This document shows positions 6,057-13,537 of a stretch of DNA of 13,537 nucleotides, in pieces (positions within the stretch are counted from its first letter, which is position 1; every line of letters begins with the position of its first letter). The translations under genes were made by a program, and so were the position numbers. The DNA is from an uncultured Prevotellaceae bacterium (GTDB lineage Bacteria; Bacteroidota; Bacteroidia; Bacteroidales; Muribaculaceae): positions 1-13,537 of the forward strand of contig CALZFJ010000019.1 in NCBI GenBank assembly GCA_945645715.1, given 5' to 3'. Below the pieces are notes generated by a model. The model did not search any database and had not been told where the DNA came from. It saw nothing but the letters and a program-made list of their open reading frames with translations.

Positions 6057-7748
6057 ATGTTCCCTACCCTCAGCTACAAGTTACTCGCCCAACCCGCCAA
6101 GAGATCGGCATGGTGGATTCTGGTGTTGGCTTCGCTTATGAGCTTAGCCGACTTGATATTCTCACCCTTGAATTTCACACTCTTGCTTCGCATAGAATTT
6201 GTGCTGTTTGCCCTGTTCAAGGCTTCTGTGCTCTATGTGATTCTGCTCAGCTGCCGCCACAAGGTAGCCCGATGCCTTATGATTGCGTTCCTCATAGGGT
6301 TTGGTGTGCTTGCGGTAGTTAATGTGGTGGGATTCACCATTTACCAGACAGGAATCTCACGGCGATTGATTGCCATTTTAGGCGAGACTTCAATGCGCGA
6401 GATAAGCGAATTTATGCCACAGTTAGCCGACAACCTGCCGATGATGTTCACCGACACCTGTATGGTGTACACAATTCTTGGCTCCGCGCTGTTGGCTGTG
6501 ATTCTAAGGCTAATCAACACAAAGACTTTCAACTCACTGTTAGCTCTCACAATACTTGCCGGAGTTGTAGTGAGCGGTGTGTTTCTTGCCAAGAAGCAAG
6601 TATGGGGCAAAGTGCATCTATCGGTCTATGCCCGCGTGATAACCCATGTGAGAGGCTATGCAAAAGAGGTAAAAGCCCTCGATGATCTATTAGCGCAGAG
6701 TAAAGCTTTCCCCAATGCCGACAAAGTAACATCTGAGCAACTCACCGACAATGTGGTGCTTGTGATAGGCGAATCGGCACTGAGGCGTCATCATTCGCTC
6801 TATGGCTATCCGCTTTCTACAACCCCACGTCTTGATGCTCTTGCCGATAGCCTCGTTGTATTCAGCGACGTGATAGGCTCATCAATCGGAACCAATGACA
6901 ATATCTCACGCATACTGACTTTCCGACGCGACTTCGACACCGACGAGTGGTATCGCTATCCATCAATAATTGAAATGATGAAACATGCCGGCTACCGCAC
7001 CTATTGGTTGTCGAATCAGGAAAAAGGTGGTTTCTGGAGCAATTGCTCTGCAGGAATTGCCCTCACTGCCGATGTGGTGAATTATGTGGGAGCGCTAAGT
7101 TCGGAAGATAATCTTATCTCGCGCTTCGATGAGGATCTGCTTGAGCCTGTCAGCAAGGCTCTTACCGACACAGCCCGTCACCGCTTGGTGATGTGCCACA
7201 TGCTGGGATCGCACGTGCAATACAAATACCGCTATCCTGCATCAATGGCAGAGTTTACCCCCGACAGTGTTATGAAAAAAGCTCCAAAGCCATACCTCAC
7301 GCATGAGATGGCACAGACAATCTCGGAATACGACAATTCCATTCGCTACACCGACTATGTGATAGGTCGCATAATTGAGATGGTGCAACGATGCGATAAG
7401 CCTTCGGTGCTAATCTATCTATCCGACCATGGAGAAATGGTGTACGATGAGGGCGAATTCTGCGGACGCAACCGCGATTGTGCCGAAGTGCCGATGATAA
7501 TCTATGCCAACAGTGCATTCAGGCAGCGGTGTGCTGACAAAATGAGGGAGATTGAAGAAGCTCGCGACCGCAGGATTACATCGGCAAACTTAGTGTATGC
7601 ACTGATGAATATCACAGGCACAAAATATCCGCTTTACGACGCAAAGCTCGACTTTTTGTCGCCCGAATTTGAGTCGCGACAGCGTTTTGTCGATGAAACG
7701 CCATGGGAGAAAGACAGTGTGAAACTCGAGGGAAAAAGAAAAAAGTGA
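6057..7748 (+). CDS. Phosphoethanolamine transferase, EptA/CptA type (sulfatase fold, inner membrane)
   Basis: 563 residues. Five hydrophobic segments fill the first third (about 18-37, 39-65, 70-96, 133-152, 158-178), followed by a periplasmic alkaline-phosphatase-like domain from about 230. NVVLVIGES (232-240) supplies the metal-binding E239; GSSIGTNDN (274-282) places T279 as the nucleophile that takes the phosphoethanolamine; YLSDHGE (454-460) gives D457 and H458; CHMLGSH (380-386) gives the conserved histidines. YDEGEFCGRN after the DHGE motif recalls CptA more than EptA. Known members move phosphoethanolamine from phosphatidylethanolamine to lipid A, LPS core or surface glycans; the acceptor here cannot be told, though lipid A is plausible in Bacteroidales and would affect polymyxin sensitivity. 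The ATG is 1 nt after the preceding stop, so translation is probably coupled to the HU-LysM gene. The C terminus is basic (KRKK). No good terminator follows. Confidence 0.88.
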   Translation: MFPTLSYKLLAQPAKRSAWWILVLASLMSLADLIFSPLNFTLLLRIEFVLFALFKASVLYVILLSCRHKVARCLMIAFLIGFGVLAVVNVVGFTIYQTGISRRLIAILGETSMREISEFMPQLADNLPMMFTDTCMVYTILGSALLAVILRLINTKTFNSLLALTILAGVVVSGVFLAKKQVWGKVHLSVYARVITHVRGYAKEVKALDDLLAQSKAFPNADKVTSEQLTDNVVLVIGESALRRHHSLYGYPLSTTPRLDALADSLVVFSDVIGSSIGTNDNISRILTFRRDFDTDEWYRYPSIIEMMKHAGYRTYWLSNQEKGGFWSNCSAGIALTADVVNYVGALSSEDNLISRFDEDLLEPVSKALTDTARHRLVMCHMLGSHVQYKYRYPASMAEFTPDSVMKKAPKPYLTHEMAQTISEYDNSIRYTDYVIGRIIEMVQRCDKPSVLIYLSDHGEMVYDEGEFCGRNRDCAEVPMIIYANSAFRQRCADKMREIEEARDRRITSANLVYALMNITGTKYPLYDAKLDFLSPEFESRQRFVDETPWEKDSVKLEGKRKK

Positions 7749-7796
7749 AATAGAAAAAATCTTTAACTTAATAATTGATAAATTAACGCGCTGATA

Positions 7797-7828
7797 TTGT
7801 GCTGTGAGCCGCGAAAATATTAATTTTG
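7797..7828 (+). promoter_or_regulatory. Promoter of the moxR-bat operon
   Basis: TTG at 7797-7799, 21 nt spacer, then TAATTTTG at 7821-7828, a close match to the Bacteroidota -33/-7 pair. Transcription would start near 7834, leaving a leader of about 98 nt before the moxR ATG. It is the only clear promoter seen for the whole run of genes to the window end. Confidence 0.72.
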
Positions 7829-7845
7829 CACTCGAATACGATAAT

Positions 7846-7871
7846 AGGGACAAGACTATGGGTCTTTCCCT
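7846..7871 (+). promoter_or_regulatory. Hairpin in the moxR-bat leader
   Basis: AGGGA (7846-7850), bulged C, AAGAC (7852-7856), loop TATGG, GTCTT (7862-7866), TCCCT (7867-7871): ten pairs with a single bulge. It lies roughly 12 nt after the expected transcription start. It is not followed by a T tract, so a 5' stabilising or protein-binding structure is likelier than a terminator. No known riboswitch class is recognised. Confidence 0.5.
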
Positions 7872-7931
7872 CTAAATTGAGTGGAAACAAATTATTGGAT
7901 AACAGAATAACTACTATAAACAAAAGGAAAT

Positions 7932-8927
7932 ATGAGCGATTCAGTAAACATTCGAGAATTGAATGATTTAATAGCAAGCAAAAGTAATTTTGTGGGAATG
8001 ATTACGCAGGGAATGGATCAGACAATTGTGGGACAAAAGCACTTGGTCGATTCATTGCTCATCGCGCTGCTTGCTAACGGACACGTATTGCTTGAGGGTG
8101 TGCCCGGTTTGGCTAAGACTCTTGCCATCAAGACACTTGCATTGCTAATTGATGCAAAATACAGCAGAATCCAGTTTACCCCCGACTTGTTGCCTGCCGA
8201 TGTGGTGGGAACTATGGTATATAGCGCAAAGCAGGAGAAATTTGAGGTTCGCCGCGGTCCGGTTTTCGCTAATTTCGTACTTGCCGATGAAATCAACCGT
8301 GCCCCGGCAAAGGTGCAGAGCGCACTGCTCGAAGCCATGCAGGAGCGCCAGGTGACCATCGGAAAGGACACTTTCAAGCTCGACGACCCGTTCCTCGTGC
8401 TTGCCACACAGAACCCTATTGAGCAAGAGGGTACTTATCCTCTGCCGGAGGCGCAAGTTGACCGTTTCCTCATCAAGGTGATTATCGGCTATCCTAATAA
8501 GGAAGAGGAGAAGCAGATTATCCGCCAGAATATCAAAGCCGAGAAGCGCGAAGTGAGTGCACTCGTGAAGCCGGAGGATATCATTGAGGTGCGCAAGATT
8601 GTGCAGCAAATCTACGTCGATGAAAAGATTGAGCGCTACATTGTGGATATTGTGTTCGCAACCCGCTTCCCGCAGGACTATGGCTTGAACGACCTCACAA
8701 GCATCATTTCATTCGGTGCTTCACCGCGTGCTTCAATCAGCCTTGCACTCGCAGCACGCGCCTACGCCTTCCTCAAAGGCCGCGGATATGTGATTCCCGA
8801 AGACGTGCGTGCAGTGTGCCACGATGTGATGCGTCACCGCATCGGCTTGAGCTATGAGGCTGAAGCCAACAACATTTCAGCCGACGAAGTAATCAGCGAA
8901 ATTCTCGATAAGATTGCAGTACCCTAA
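7932..8927 (+). CDS. moxR: MoxR-family AAA+ ATPase
   Basis: 331 residues, typical for the MoxR family, soluble and cytoplasmic. Walker A is GVPGLAKT (56-63), Walker B VLADE (116-120, D119 and E120), sensor 1 ATQNP (158-162, N161), then EGTYPLPEAQVDRF with R178 as the arginine finger, and sensor 2 in GASPRAS (R266) within the C-terminal lid. MoxR proteins act as chaperone-like ATPases on vWA-domain partners, and here the partners (DUF58 protein, BatA, BatB) lie directly downstream. It is the first gene behind the operon promoter. The ATG is preceded by AAAAGGAAAT, partly Shine-Dalgarno-like. The neighbour follows after 18 nt. In Bacteroides fragilis the bat genes were linked to aerotolerance; the molecular target remains uncertain. 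Confidence 0.96.
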   Translation: MSDSVNIRELNDLIASKSNFVGMITQGMDQTIVGQKHLVDSLLIALLANGHVLLEGVPGLAKTLAIKTLALLIDAKYSRIQFTPDLLPADVVGTMVYSAKQEKFEVRRGPVFANFVLADEINRAPAKVQSALLEAMQERQVTIGKDTFKLDDPFLVLATQNPIEQEGTYPLPEAQVDRFLIKVIIGYPNKEEEKQIIRQNIKAEKREVSALVKPEDIIEVRKIVQQIYVDEKIERYIVDIVFATRFPQDYGLNDLTSIISFGASPRASISLALAARAYAFLKGRGYVIPEDVRAVCHDVMRHRIGLSYEAEANNISADEVISEILDKIAVP

Positions 8928-8945
8928 TTAAGCAACGCATAACAA

Positions 8946-9821
8946 ATGGATTCAACTGAGTTATTGAAGAAAGTCCGGAAGATTGAAATCAAGACCAAAG
9001 GACTTTCTCAAAACATATTTGCAGGTGAATATCATTCGGCGTTCAAAGGGCGCGGAATGACGTTCTCAGAGGTGCGCGAGTACCAGTATGGCGACGATAT
9101 CCGCGACATCGACTGGAATGTGACCGCACGCCACAACCGCCCATACGTGAAAGTGTATGAGGAAGAGCGCGAGCTCACTGTGATGCTGCTCGTTGATGTA
9201 TCTGGCAGCAAGAACTTCGGTGCAGTGGGTGTGGAGAAGAATGAGATGATGGCTGAAATTGCCGCCACTCTCGCTTTCTCGGCTATCCAGAACAACGATA
9301 AGGTGGGTGTGATTTTCTTCACCGACAAGGTGGAGAAGTTCATTCCGCCAAAAAAGGGTCGCAAGCACATTCTGCTTGTGATTCGCGAGCTGCTCAACTT
9401 CAAGCCCGAAAGCCGTGGCACCAACATCGGCAACGTGCTTGAATATCTCACAAGTGCTCTGAAGAAGCACTGCGCCACATTCCTTATTTCCGACTTTATC
9501 GACGGCAACGACTACTACAAGGCAATGTCGATTGCAAGCCGCAAACACGACCTCACCGCCATTCAGGTGTATGACAAGCGCGAAGCCACCCTTCCCAATG
9601 TGGGACTTATGAAGGTGGAAGACGCCGAAACCGGGGCTGTGAAGTGGGTGAATACAAGCTCGGCAAGCGTGCGCAACGCCTACAAGAAGTGGTGGTATGA
9701 GCGCCAGCAGACGATGAACAACACCCTTATGCGCTGCAATGTGGATATTGCGTCGGTTGCAACCGATGAGGACTATGTGAAGTCGCTTATGGCTCTCTTC
9801 GGAAAGCGTGGCGTGAGATAA
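8946..9821 (+). CDS. DUF58 protein with vWA-like MIDAS motif, partner of MoxR
   Basis: 291 residues without a signal peptide or membrane helix, so a soluble form of DUF58. The family hallmark is FKGRGMTFSEVREYQYGDDIRDIDWNVTARHNRPYVKVYEEE, seen at about 33-74. The MIDAS residues are D84, S86 and S88 in LVDVSGSK, with T159 in SRGTN and D183 in LISDFIDG, so metal binding looks intact. It presumably docks on MoxR and passes ATP-driven changes to the membrane Bat proteins; this is inferred from the shared operon. It begins 18 nt after moxR. The next annotated large gene starts 73 nt later, a gap that a possible mini-ORF fills. Confidence 0.94.
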   Translation: MDSTELLKKVRKIEIKTKGLSQNIFAGEYHSAFKGRGMTFSEVREYQYGDDIRDIDWNVTARHNRPYVKVYEEERELTVMLLVDVSGSKNFGAVGVEKNEMMAEIAATLAFSAIQNNDKVGVIFFTDKVEKFIPPKKGRKHILLVIRELLNFKPESRGTNIGNVLEYLTSALKKHCATFLISDFIDGNDYYKAMSIASRKHDLTAIQVYDKREATLPNVGLMKVEDAETGAVKWVNTSSASVRNAYKKWWYERQQTMNNTLMRCNVDIASVATDEDYVKSLMALFGKRGVR

Positions 9822-9823
9822 GC

Positions 9824-9898
9824 ATGATTATTGATAGTGATAATAGCGAAATTGACAATTCCCACATGGAATTGCCCGATTTTTTGAGATATTTATGA
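9824..9898 (+). CDS. Possible 24-codon mini-ORF linking DUF58 to the BatD-like gene
   Basis: An ATG 2 nt after the DUF58 stop opens 24 codons (begins MIIDSDNSEIDN, ends FLRYL) whose TGA overlaps the next gene's start as ATGA. The peptide is acidic with a hydrophobic end and has no recognised relatives. The exact fit between both neighbours suggests a real translated element or a coupling ORF that carries ribosomes to the next start. A frame of this length can also arise by chance in an A+T-rich gap, so confidence is low. Confidence 0.35.
   Translation: MIIDSDNSEIDNSHMELPDFLRYL
9856..9885 (+). terminator. Intra-operon hairpin with T tract, possible attenuator
   Basis: CAATTCC (9856-9862), loop CACAT, GGAATTG (9868-9874): a perfect 7-bp stem, followed 5 nt later by six Ts (9880-9885). 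It resembles a weak intrinsic terminator just before the BatD-like gene, 35 nt after the DUF58 stop. It could reduce expression of the downstream bat genes relative to moxR and the DUF58 gene. Confidence 0.4.
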
Positions 9899-10962
9899 CT
9901 GAAAAAATAAAGAAAATATTATTGGCAGTAGTGCTGGTGTGTGGCACCGCAGCTTTTGCTTCGGCACAAGGCAGCGTGGTGATGCGTGCCAAGCTCGACT
10001 CTACAATACTGCTGATGGGCAAGCAGACGGCTCTGCACCTTGAAGTGGCGCAGGACAAGGACGCTGTGGGACACCTGGTGCAGGAACTGGCTCCCACCCT
10101 AACCGACGGTGTGGAGGTGATTGACCGCCCCACGCCCGACACCACCGACCTCGGCAACAACCGCATTCAAATCAACCGCGACCTGATTATCCAGTCGTTT
10201 GATTCGGGCGTGTATGTGATTCCGCCATTTGAATATGTGGTGGGACGCGACACTTTCCGCTGCAGTCACCTCACACTGAAGGTACTGGCTGTGAACGTGG
10301 ACTCAATGACCACCGTGCACGACTTTAAGCCGGTGGAGGGCGTGCCGTTCAAGATTGTGGATATGCTCCCCGACTTCATTGCCGACTATTGGTGGCTCTA
10401 TCTGGCATTCATCGTGGCTGTGGCTATCGTTCTGGTGCTCTACTACTATTGGAAGAAGAAAGGTACTCTGCCACTGATTCCGCAGAAGAAGGAGATTCCG
10501 CCATTTGAGGAAGCCATGCAGTGCCTCGACAAGCTCAAGGAGCGACAGCTGTGGCAATCGGGACAGGAAAAGGCTTATTACACCGAACTTACCGACATTC
10601 TTCGCCGCTACATCAGCCGCCGATTCGGCGTGAACGCCGCCGAAATGACCTCTGCCGAGATTATGAGCGCCCTGCGTAAGAAGGAGGAAAGCCGCATGGT
10701 GAACGACAAGCTGAGCGAAATACTCTCGCTTGCCGACTTCGTGAAATTTGCCAAGGTTCGTCCGCTTTCCGATGAGAACGAGACTGCTTTCCAGCGTGCA
10801 GTGCAATATGTGGAGGGCACAAAACCCGCTCCCGAACCTGAAGAAAAGCCTGAAGACGGCGAGAAGCCTGCCAATAGCGACCCAAAATCGCCTAAAGACA
10901 CAAAAATGGCAAAAGCACCAGCTGATTCTGCAACCGACAAAAAGGAGGAGGACAAGATATGA
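9895..10962 (+). CDS. BatD-like / DUF4381-like membrane protein of the bat operon
   Basis: 355 residues. A signal peptide (1-25, ending FASA before QG) leads to a periplasmic beta-rich region (26-160) like the N-terminal repeats of BatD: VVMRAKLDSTILLMGKQ, then NRDLIIQSFDSGVYVIPPFEY. One membrane helix lies at about 166-186 (WLYLAFIVAVAIVLVLYYY), then a cytoplasmic helical part (200-308) with YYTELTDILRRYISRRFGVNAAEMTSAEI, which resembles DUF4381. The tail from 310 is Pro/Glu/Lys-rich and disordered. It is shorter than full BatD, and a separate batD is expected after batC. It may sense periplasmic conditions and contact MoxR/DUF58 inside; this is inference. The start is chosen because the signal peptide follows directly. 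The stop overlaps the batA start (ATGA). Confidence 0.82.
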   Translation: MTEKIKKILLAVVLVCGTAAFASAQGSVVMRAKLDSTILLMGKQTALHLEVAQDKDAVGHLVQELAPTLTDGVEVIDRPTPDTTDLGNNRIQINRDLIIQSFDSGVYVIPPFEYVVGRDTFRCSHLTLKVLAVNVDSMTTVHDFKPVEGVPFKIVDMLPDFIADYWWLYLAFIVAVAIVLVLYYYWKKKGTLPLIPQKKEIPPFEEAMQCLDKLKERQLWQSGQEKAYYTELTDILRRYISRRFGVNAAEMTSAEIMSALRKKEESRMVNDKLSEILSLADFVKFAKVRPLSDENETAFQRAVQYVEGTKPAPEPEEKPEDGEKPANSDPKSPKDTKMAKAPADSATDKKEEDKI

Positions 10963-11951
10963 TGAAATTTGCCAATCCATACTATTTGTGGCTGTTCTTG
11001 ATCTATATCCCCTTGATTGTGTGGTATGTGATGAAGCAACGCACTGCCGACCCTACGATGTCGGTATCTACCACTTCGCCTTTTGCCAATATGCGCAACT
11101 CGTGGAAGTGCTATCTGCGCCACCTCATCTTTGTGGTGCGCCTTGCAGCCATCGGGTGCCTGATTATAATACTCTGCCGCCCGCAGACCTACGACAGCTG
11201 GAGCACCTCGGAAACTGAAGGAACCGACATCGTGATTTCGCTCGATGTTTCCACCAGTATGCTTGCCCAGGACTTCAAGCCCAACCGCTTTGAGGCTGCA
11301 AAAGATGTAGCTGCCAAGTTTGTGTCGGGTCGTGAAACTGATAATATCGGTCTCGTCATCTTTGCCGGCGAAAGCTTCACACAAGTGCCGCTTACCACCG
11401 ACAAGGCTGTGCTGATGAATTACATTCAGGATATGAAAATCGGTGTGCTCGAAGACGGAACCGCCATCGGCGACGGCATTGCCACTGCAATCAACCGCAT
11501 AAAGAACGGCAAGGCAAACTCGACGAGCATAATCCTGCTCACCGACGGCTCCAACAATACCGGAGTGGTGGCACCGCTCACCGCTGCCGAGATTGCCAAG
11601 CGATTGGGAATCAAGATCTACACCATTGGTGTGGGCAAGAATGGTAATGCCCTCTACCCCGTTGGCACCAATTTCTACGGCAAGATGGAATATCAGTCGC
11701 TGCCGGTAGTAATAGATGAGCCTACGCTGCGTTCGATTGCCTCGGCTACAGGAGGAAAATATTTCCGCGCAACGAGCAAGAACGTGCTTCGCCAAGTGTT
11801 TGCCGAAATCGACAAACTCGAGAAAACCCGCATGGACGTGCGCAACTTCAGCCACACCGAGGACAACTATATGCCGTGGGCATACTTGCTGCTGGCACTC
11901 GTGGTGGTGGAGATTCTTGCCCGCTACACCGTGCTGAGAAACATTCCATAA
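10959..11951 (+). CDS. batA: BatA, membrane-anchored vWA-domain protein
   Basis: 330 residues. Two N-terminal membrane helices (about 8-25 and 55-74), a vWA domain (90-290) and a C-terminal helix (305-322) give the usual BatA/BatB layout. The MIDAS motif is complete: D96, S98 and S100 in SLDVSTSM, T168 in EDGTAIGD, D196 in LLTDGSNN. The start overlaps the preceding stop by ATGA; a GGAGG run at about 10944-10948, inside the codons of the upstream tail, lies about 10 nt before the ATG and is unusually Shine-Dalgarno-like for this phylum. A second ATG directly follows and could also serve. BatA and BatB are paralogues, both opening with FANPxYL. The vWA domain probably forms a metal-dependent complex with BatB and other Bat proteins. 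A 36-nt gap separates it from batB. Confidence 0.95.
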   Translation: MMKFANPYYLWLFLIYIPLIVWYVMKQRTADPTMSVSTTSPFANMRNSWKCYLRHLIFVVRLAAIGCLIIILCRPQTYDSWSTSETEGTDIVISLDVSTSMLAQDFKPNRFEAAKDVAAKFVSGRETDNIGLVIFAGESFTQVPLTTDKAVLMNYIQDMKIGVLEDGTAIGDGIATAINRIKNGKANSTSIILLTDGSNNTGVVAPLTAAEIAKRLGIKIYTIGVGKNGNALYPVGTNFYGKMEYQSLPVVIDEPTLRSIASATGGKYFRATSKNVLRQVFAEIDKLEKTRMDVRNFSHTEDNYMPWAYLLLALVVVEILARYTVLRNIP

Positions 11952-11987
11952 CAACAACTAATTAAGAAACTTACATAGAATCAGAAT

Positions 11988-13028
11988 ATGTTCAGTTTTG
12001 CAAATCCCGAATATCTCTATCTACTGCTGTTGATTCCGGCAGTGCTTTTGCTGCATTTCCTCTCGCGGAAAGCACGCAAGCGCAGCCTGCAACGCTACGG
12101 ACAGATTGCAATTCTTGAAAAGCAGATGCCCGATGTATCTAAGTATAAGCCGGGAATCAAGCTTGTGCTTATGCTGGTGGCAATTGCAATGATTGTGATT
12201 GTGCTCGCCCGCCCGCGTGCCGGAGCCAAAGAACAGACAGTGAAGGTGCACGGTATAGAGGTGATGGTGGCTCTCGACGTGTCGAACTCAATGAAAGCTT
12301 CGGCTACCGACGACCCAAAGGGCGTAACTCGCCTTCAAAAAGCCAAGCTCACGCTTGAGAAGCTTATCGACAAGTTCGACAACGACAAGGTGGGACTCAT
12401 TGTGTTCGCAGGAAATGCCTATACGCAGCTTCCTATCACAAGCGATTTCACATCGGCAAAGATGTTTCTCAACAGCATCAACACTGAGATGGTGCCCACT
12501 CAAGGCACGGCTATCGGTGCTGCCATAAAGCTTGCAATGAACTCATTCACAGGCAATGAGAAATCGCAGAAGGCAATAATCATAATCACCGATGGTGAAA
12601 ACCACGAGGACGATGCCCCCGGAATGGCTGAAGAGGCTCACAAGAAGGGTATTCAAGTGAATGTGATAGGCTGTGGCTCTACCAAGGGCGCTCCTATTCC
12701 ACTCGCTTCGGGCGGCTTCATGAAAGACGACAACGGAAACGTGGTCACCACCTTCCTCAATGAGCAGATGGCTGAGCAGATTGCCAAAGCCGGCGGCGGA
12801 ATCTATCTCTCGGGAAATGCGGGTGATGCAGTGAGCCGACTCGACGAGCAACTCAAGAAACTCGCTAAAGCCGACCTGCAGAAAGTGGTTTATTCGCAGC
12901 ACGATGAGCAATTCCCGGTGTTTGCCTGGCTTGCACTGATTGTGCTGGTGCTCGAAGTGTTTGTGCTCAACCGCAAGAACGCATGGCTTCGCAAGATTAA
13001 TTTCTTTACAAAGGAGAATAAGCAATGA
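11988..13028 (+). CDS. batB: BatB, membrane-anchored vWA-domain protein
   Basis: 346 residues with helices at about 7-24, 56-74 and 309-327 around a vWA domain (90-295). The MIDAS residues are D97, S99 and S101 in ALDVSNSM, T174 in TQGTAIG and D202 in IITDGENH. It resembles its neighbour BatA in layout and opening residues, which indicates an old tandem duplication, but differs enough that both are kept as distinct subunits. The ATG follows an A-rich leader without a Shine-Dalgarno motif. The stop overlaps the batC start by ATGA, so the two are translationally coupled. Confidence 0.95.
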   Translation: MFSFANPEYLYLLLLIPAVLLLHFLSRKARKRSLQRYGQIAILEKQMPDVSKYKPGIKLVLMLVAIAMIVIVLARPRAGAKEQTVKVHGIEVMVALDVSNSMKASATDDPKGVTRLQKAKLTLEKLIDKFDNDKVGLIVFAGNAYTQLPITSDFTSAKMFLNSINTEMVPTQGTAIGAAIKLAMNSFTGNEKSQKAIIIITDGENHEDDAPGMAEEAHKKGIQVNVIGCGSTKGAPIPLASGGFMKDDNGNVVTTFLNEQMAEQIAKAGGGIYLSGNAGDAVSRLDEQLKKLAKADLQKVVYSQHDEQFPVFAWLALIVLVLEVFVLNRKNAWLRKINFFTKENKQ

Positions 13029-13537
13029 AACACATTTCATTTTATATCATAGCAATTATCACCACGGTGATGGCTCTTGCTCCAGCTTCGGCACTTGCCG
13101 ACGATGCCAAGAGCACTAAGGTGGAAAGCAACCGCGATGAGCGCAACGCAATTCGCAAGGGCAATAAGCTCTTTGAGGAGAAACGCTATGCCGAGGCTGA
13201 GGTGGAGTATAAGCGTGCTCTCCAGCACAATCCACAAAGCGATGTGGCTAACTACAACCTTGCCCTCTCCTACATTCGACAAGGTGGCAGTTCCGACCCT
13301 AACGACTCGAAAAGCCCGCTGAATCAAGCCGACCAGATTCTGAGGAATGTGGTGAAGACTGCCGACAAAGGACTTGCTTCGCGTGCCTACTATAATCTTG
13401 GCAACCTTGCCTTCAACAAGCAAAACTACCAGGAGAGCGTGAACATGTATAAAGACGCCCTGCGACGAAATCCCGATGATGACCAGGCTCGTGAAAACCT
13501 GCGCCTTGCGCAGAAGAAGCTGGAGGAACAGCAGCAG
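13025..13537 (+). CDS. batC: BatC, TPR-repeat protein (3' end outside window)
   Basis: The first 171 residues are present; the frame is still open at the last base. Residues 1-25 form a signal peptide ending ASALA before DD, so the protein is exported to the periplasm. TPR repeats follow: 41-74 (AIRKGNKLFEEKRYAEAEVE, then YKRALQHNP) and 119-152 (SRAYYNLGNLAFNKQNYQES, then YKDALRRNP), with a further degenerate unit between. The end begins a charged, glutamine-rich coil (KKLEEQQQ). TPR proteins scaffold complexes, so BatC probably assembles BatA, BatB and BatD in the periplasm. The start overlaps the batB stop by four bases. Confidence 0.93.
   Translation, partial: MKHISFYIIAIITTVMALAPASALADDAKSTKVESNRDERNAIRKGNKLFEEKRYAEAEVEYKRALQHNPQSDVANYNLALSYIRQGGSSDPNDSKSPLNQADQILRNVVKTADKGLASRAYYNLGNLAFNKQNYQESVNMYKDALRRNPDDDQARENLRLAQKKLEEQQQ

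Noticed and set aside
7749..7800. Terminator after the phosphoethanolamine transferase
   Set aside because: The stretch is A+T-rich with only a 5-bp TAATT-GATA-AATTA stem and no T tract, too weak to call.
10608..11957. Long open frame of 449 codons on the - strand opposite batA and the BatD-like gene
   Set aside because: It mirrors two well-supported genes on the + strand, resembles no known family, and is explained by codon bias leaving few stops antisense.

Overview
The window comes from a Bacteroidota genome, most likely order Bacteroidales and possibly family Muribaculaceae. The order is supported by -7 promoter elements of the form TAnnTTTG, A-rich rather than Shine-Dalgarno leaders, and a complete moxR/DUF58/bat gene order; the family is a guess from the balanced GC and general protein style. 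The genes look like ordinary chromosomal housekeeping and cell-envelope genes. No insertion sequence, phage gene, CRISPR array, rRNA or tRNA gene is visible, and no gene-free stretch exceeds 300 bases.

Left part (1-2795): the 3' end of galE (UDP-glucose 4-epimerase) is followed after 18 nt by a single reading frame that fuses a complete xanthine phosphoribosyltransferase to a complete guanine deaminase. The two activities would carry guanine through xanthine to XMP in one polypeptide. A strong hairpin terminator separates this pair from dapA, which is transcribed the other way. The intergenic region upstream of dapA carries promoter elements on both strands and a perfect 9-bp inverted repeat.

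Middle part (3032-7748): first comes a predicted exported lipoprotein with a DUF4434-type barrel and an Ig/FN3-like tail. Then, behind its own promoter with an operator-like dyad, lies a three-gene unit: a canonical HU/IHF protein, a remarkable protein with HU domain, proline-rich repeats, one membrane helix and a LysM domain, and an EptA/CptA-type phosphoethanolamine transferase that starts 1 nt after the preceding stop. The middle protein has the architecture of a physical link from the nucleoid through the inner membrane to peptidoglycan. It is the best candidate in the window for an underexplored system.

Right part (7797-13537): a promoter and hairpin leader precede the moxR/bat (Bacteroides aerotolerance) operon. 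The order is MoxR AAA+ ATPase, soluble DUF58 protein, a BatD-like/DUF4381-like membrane protein, batA and batB (paralogous membrane-anchored vWA proteins with full MIDAS motifs), and the start of batC (TPR protein), which runs off the end. Several neighbours are joined by ATGA overlaps. A possible 24-codon mini-ORF fills the one larger gap exactly, starting 2 nt after the DUF58 stop and overlapping the next start by ATGA. batD and batE are expected beyond the window.
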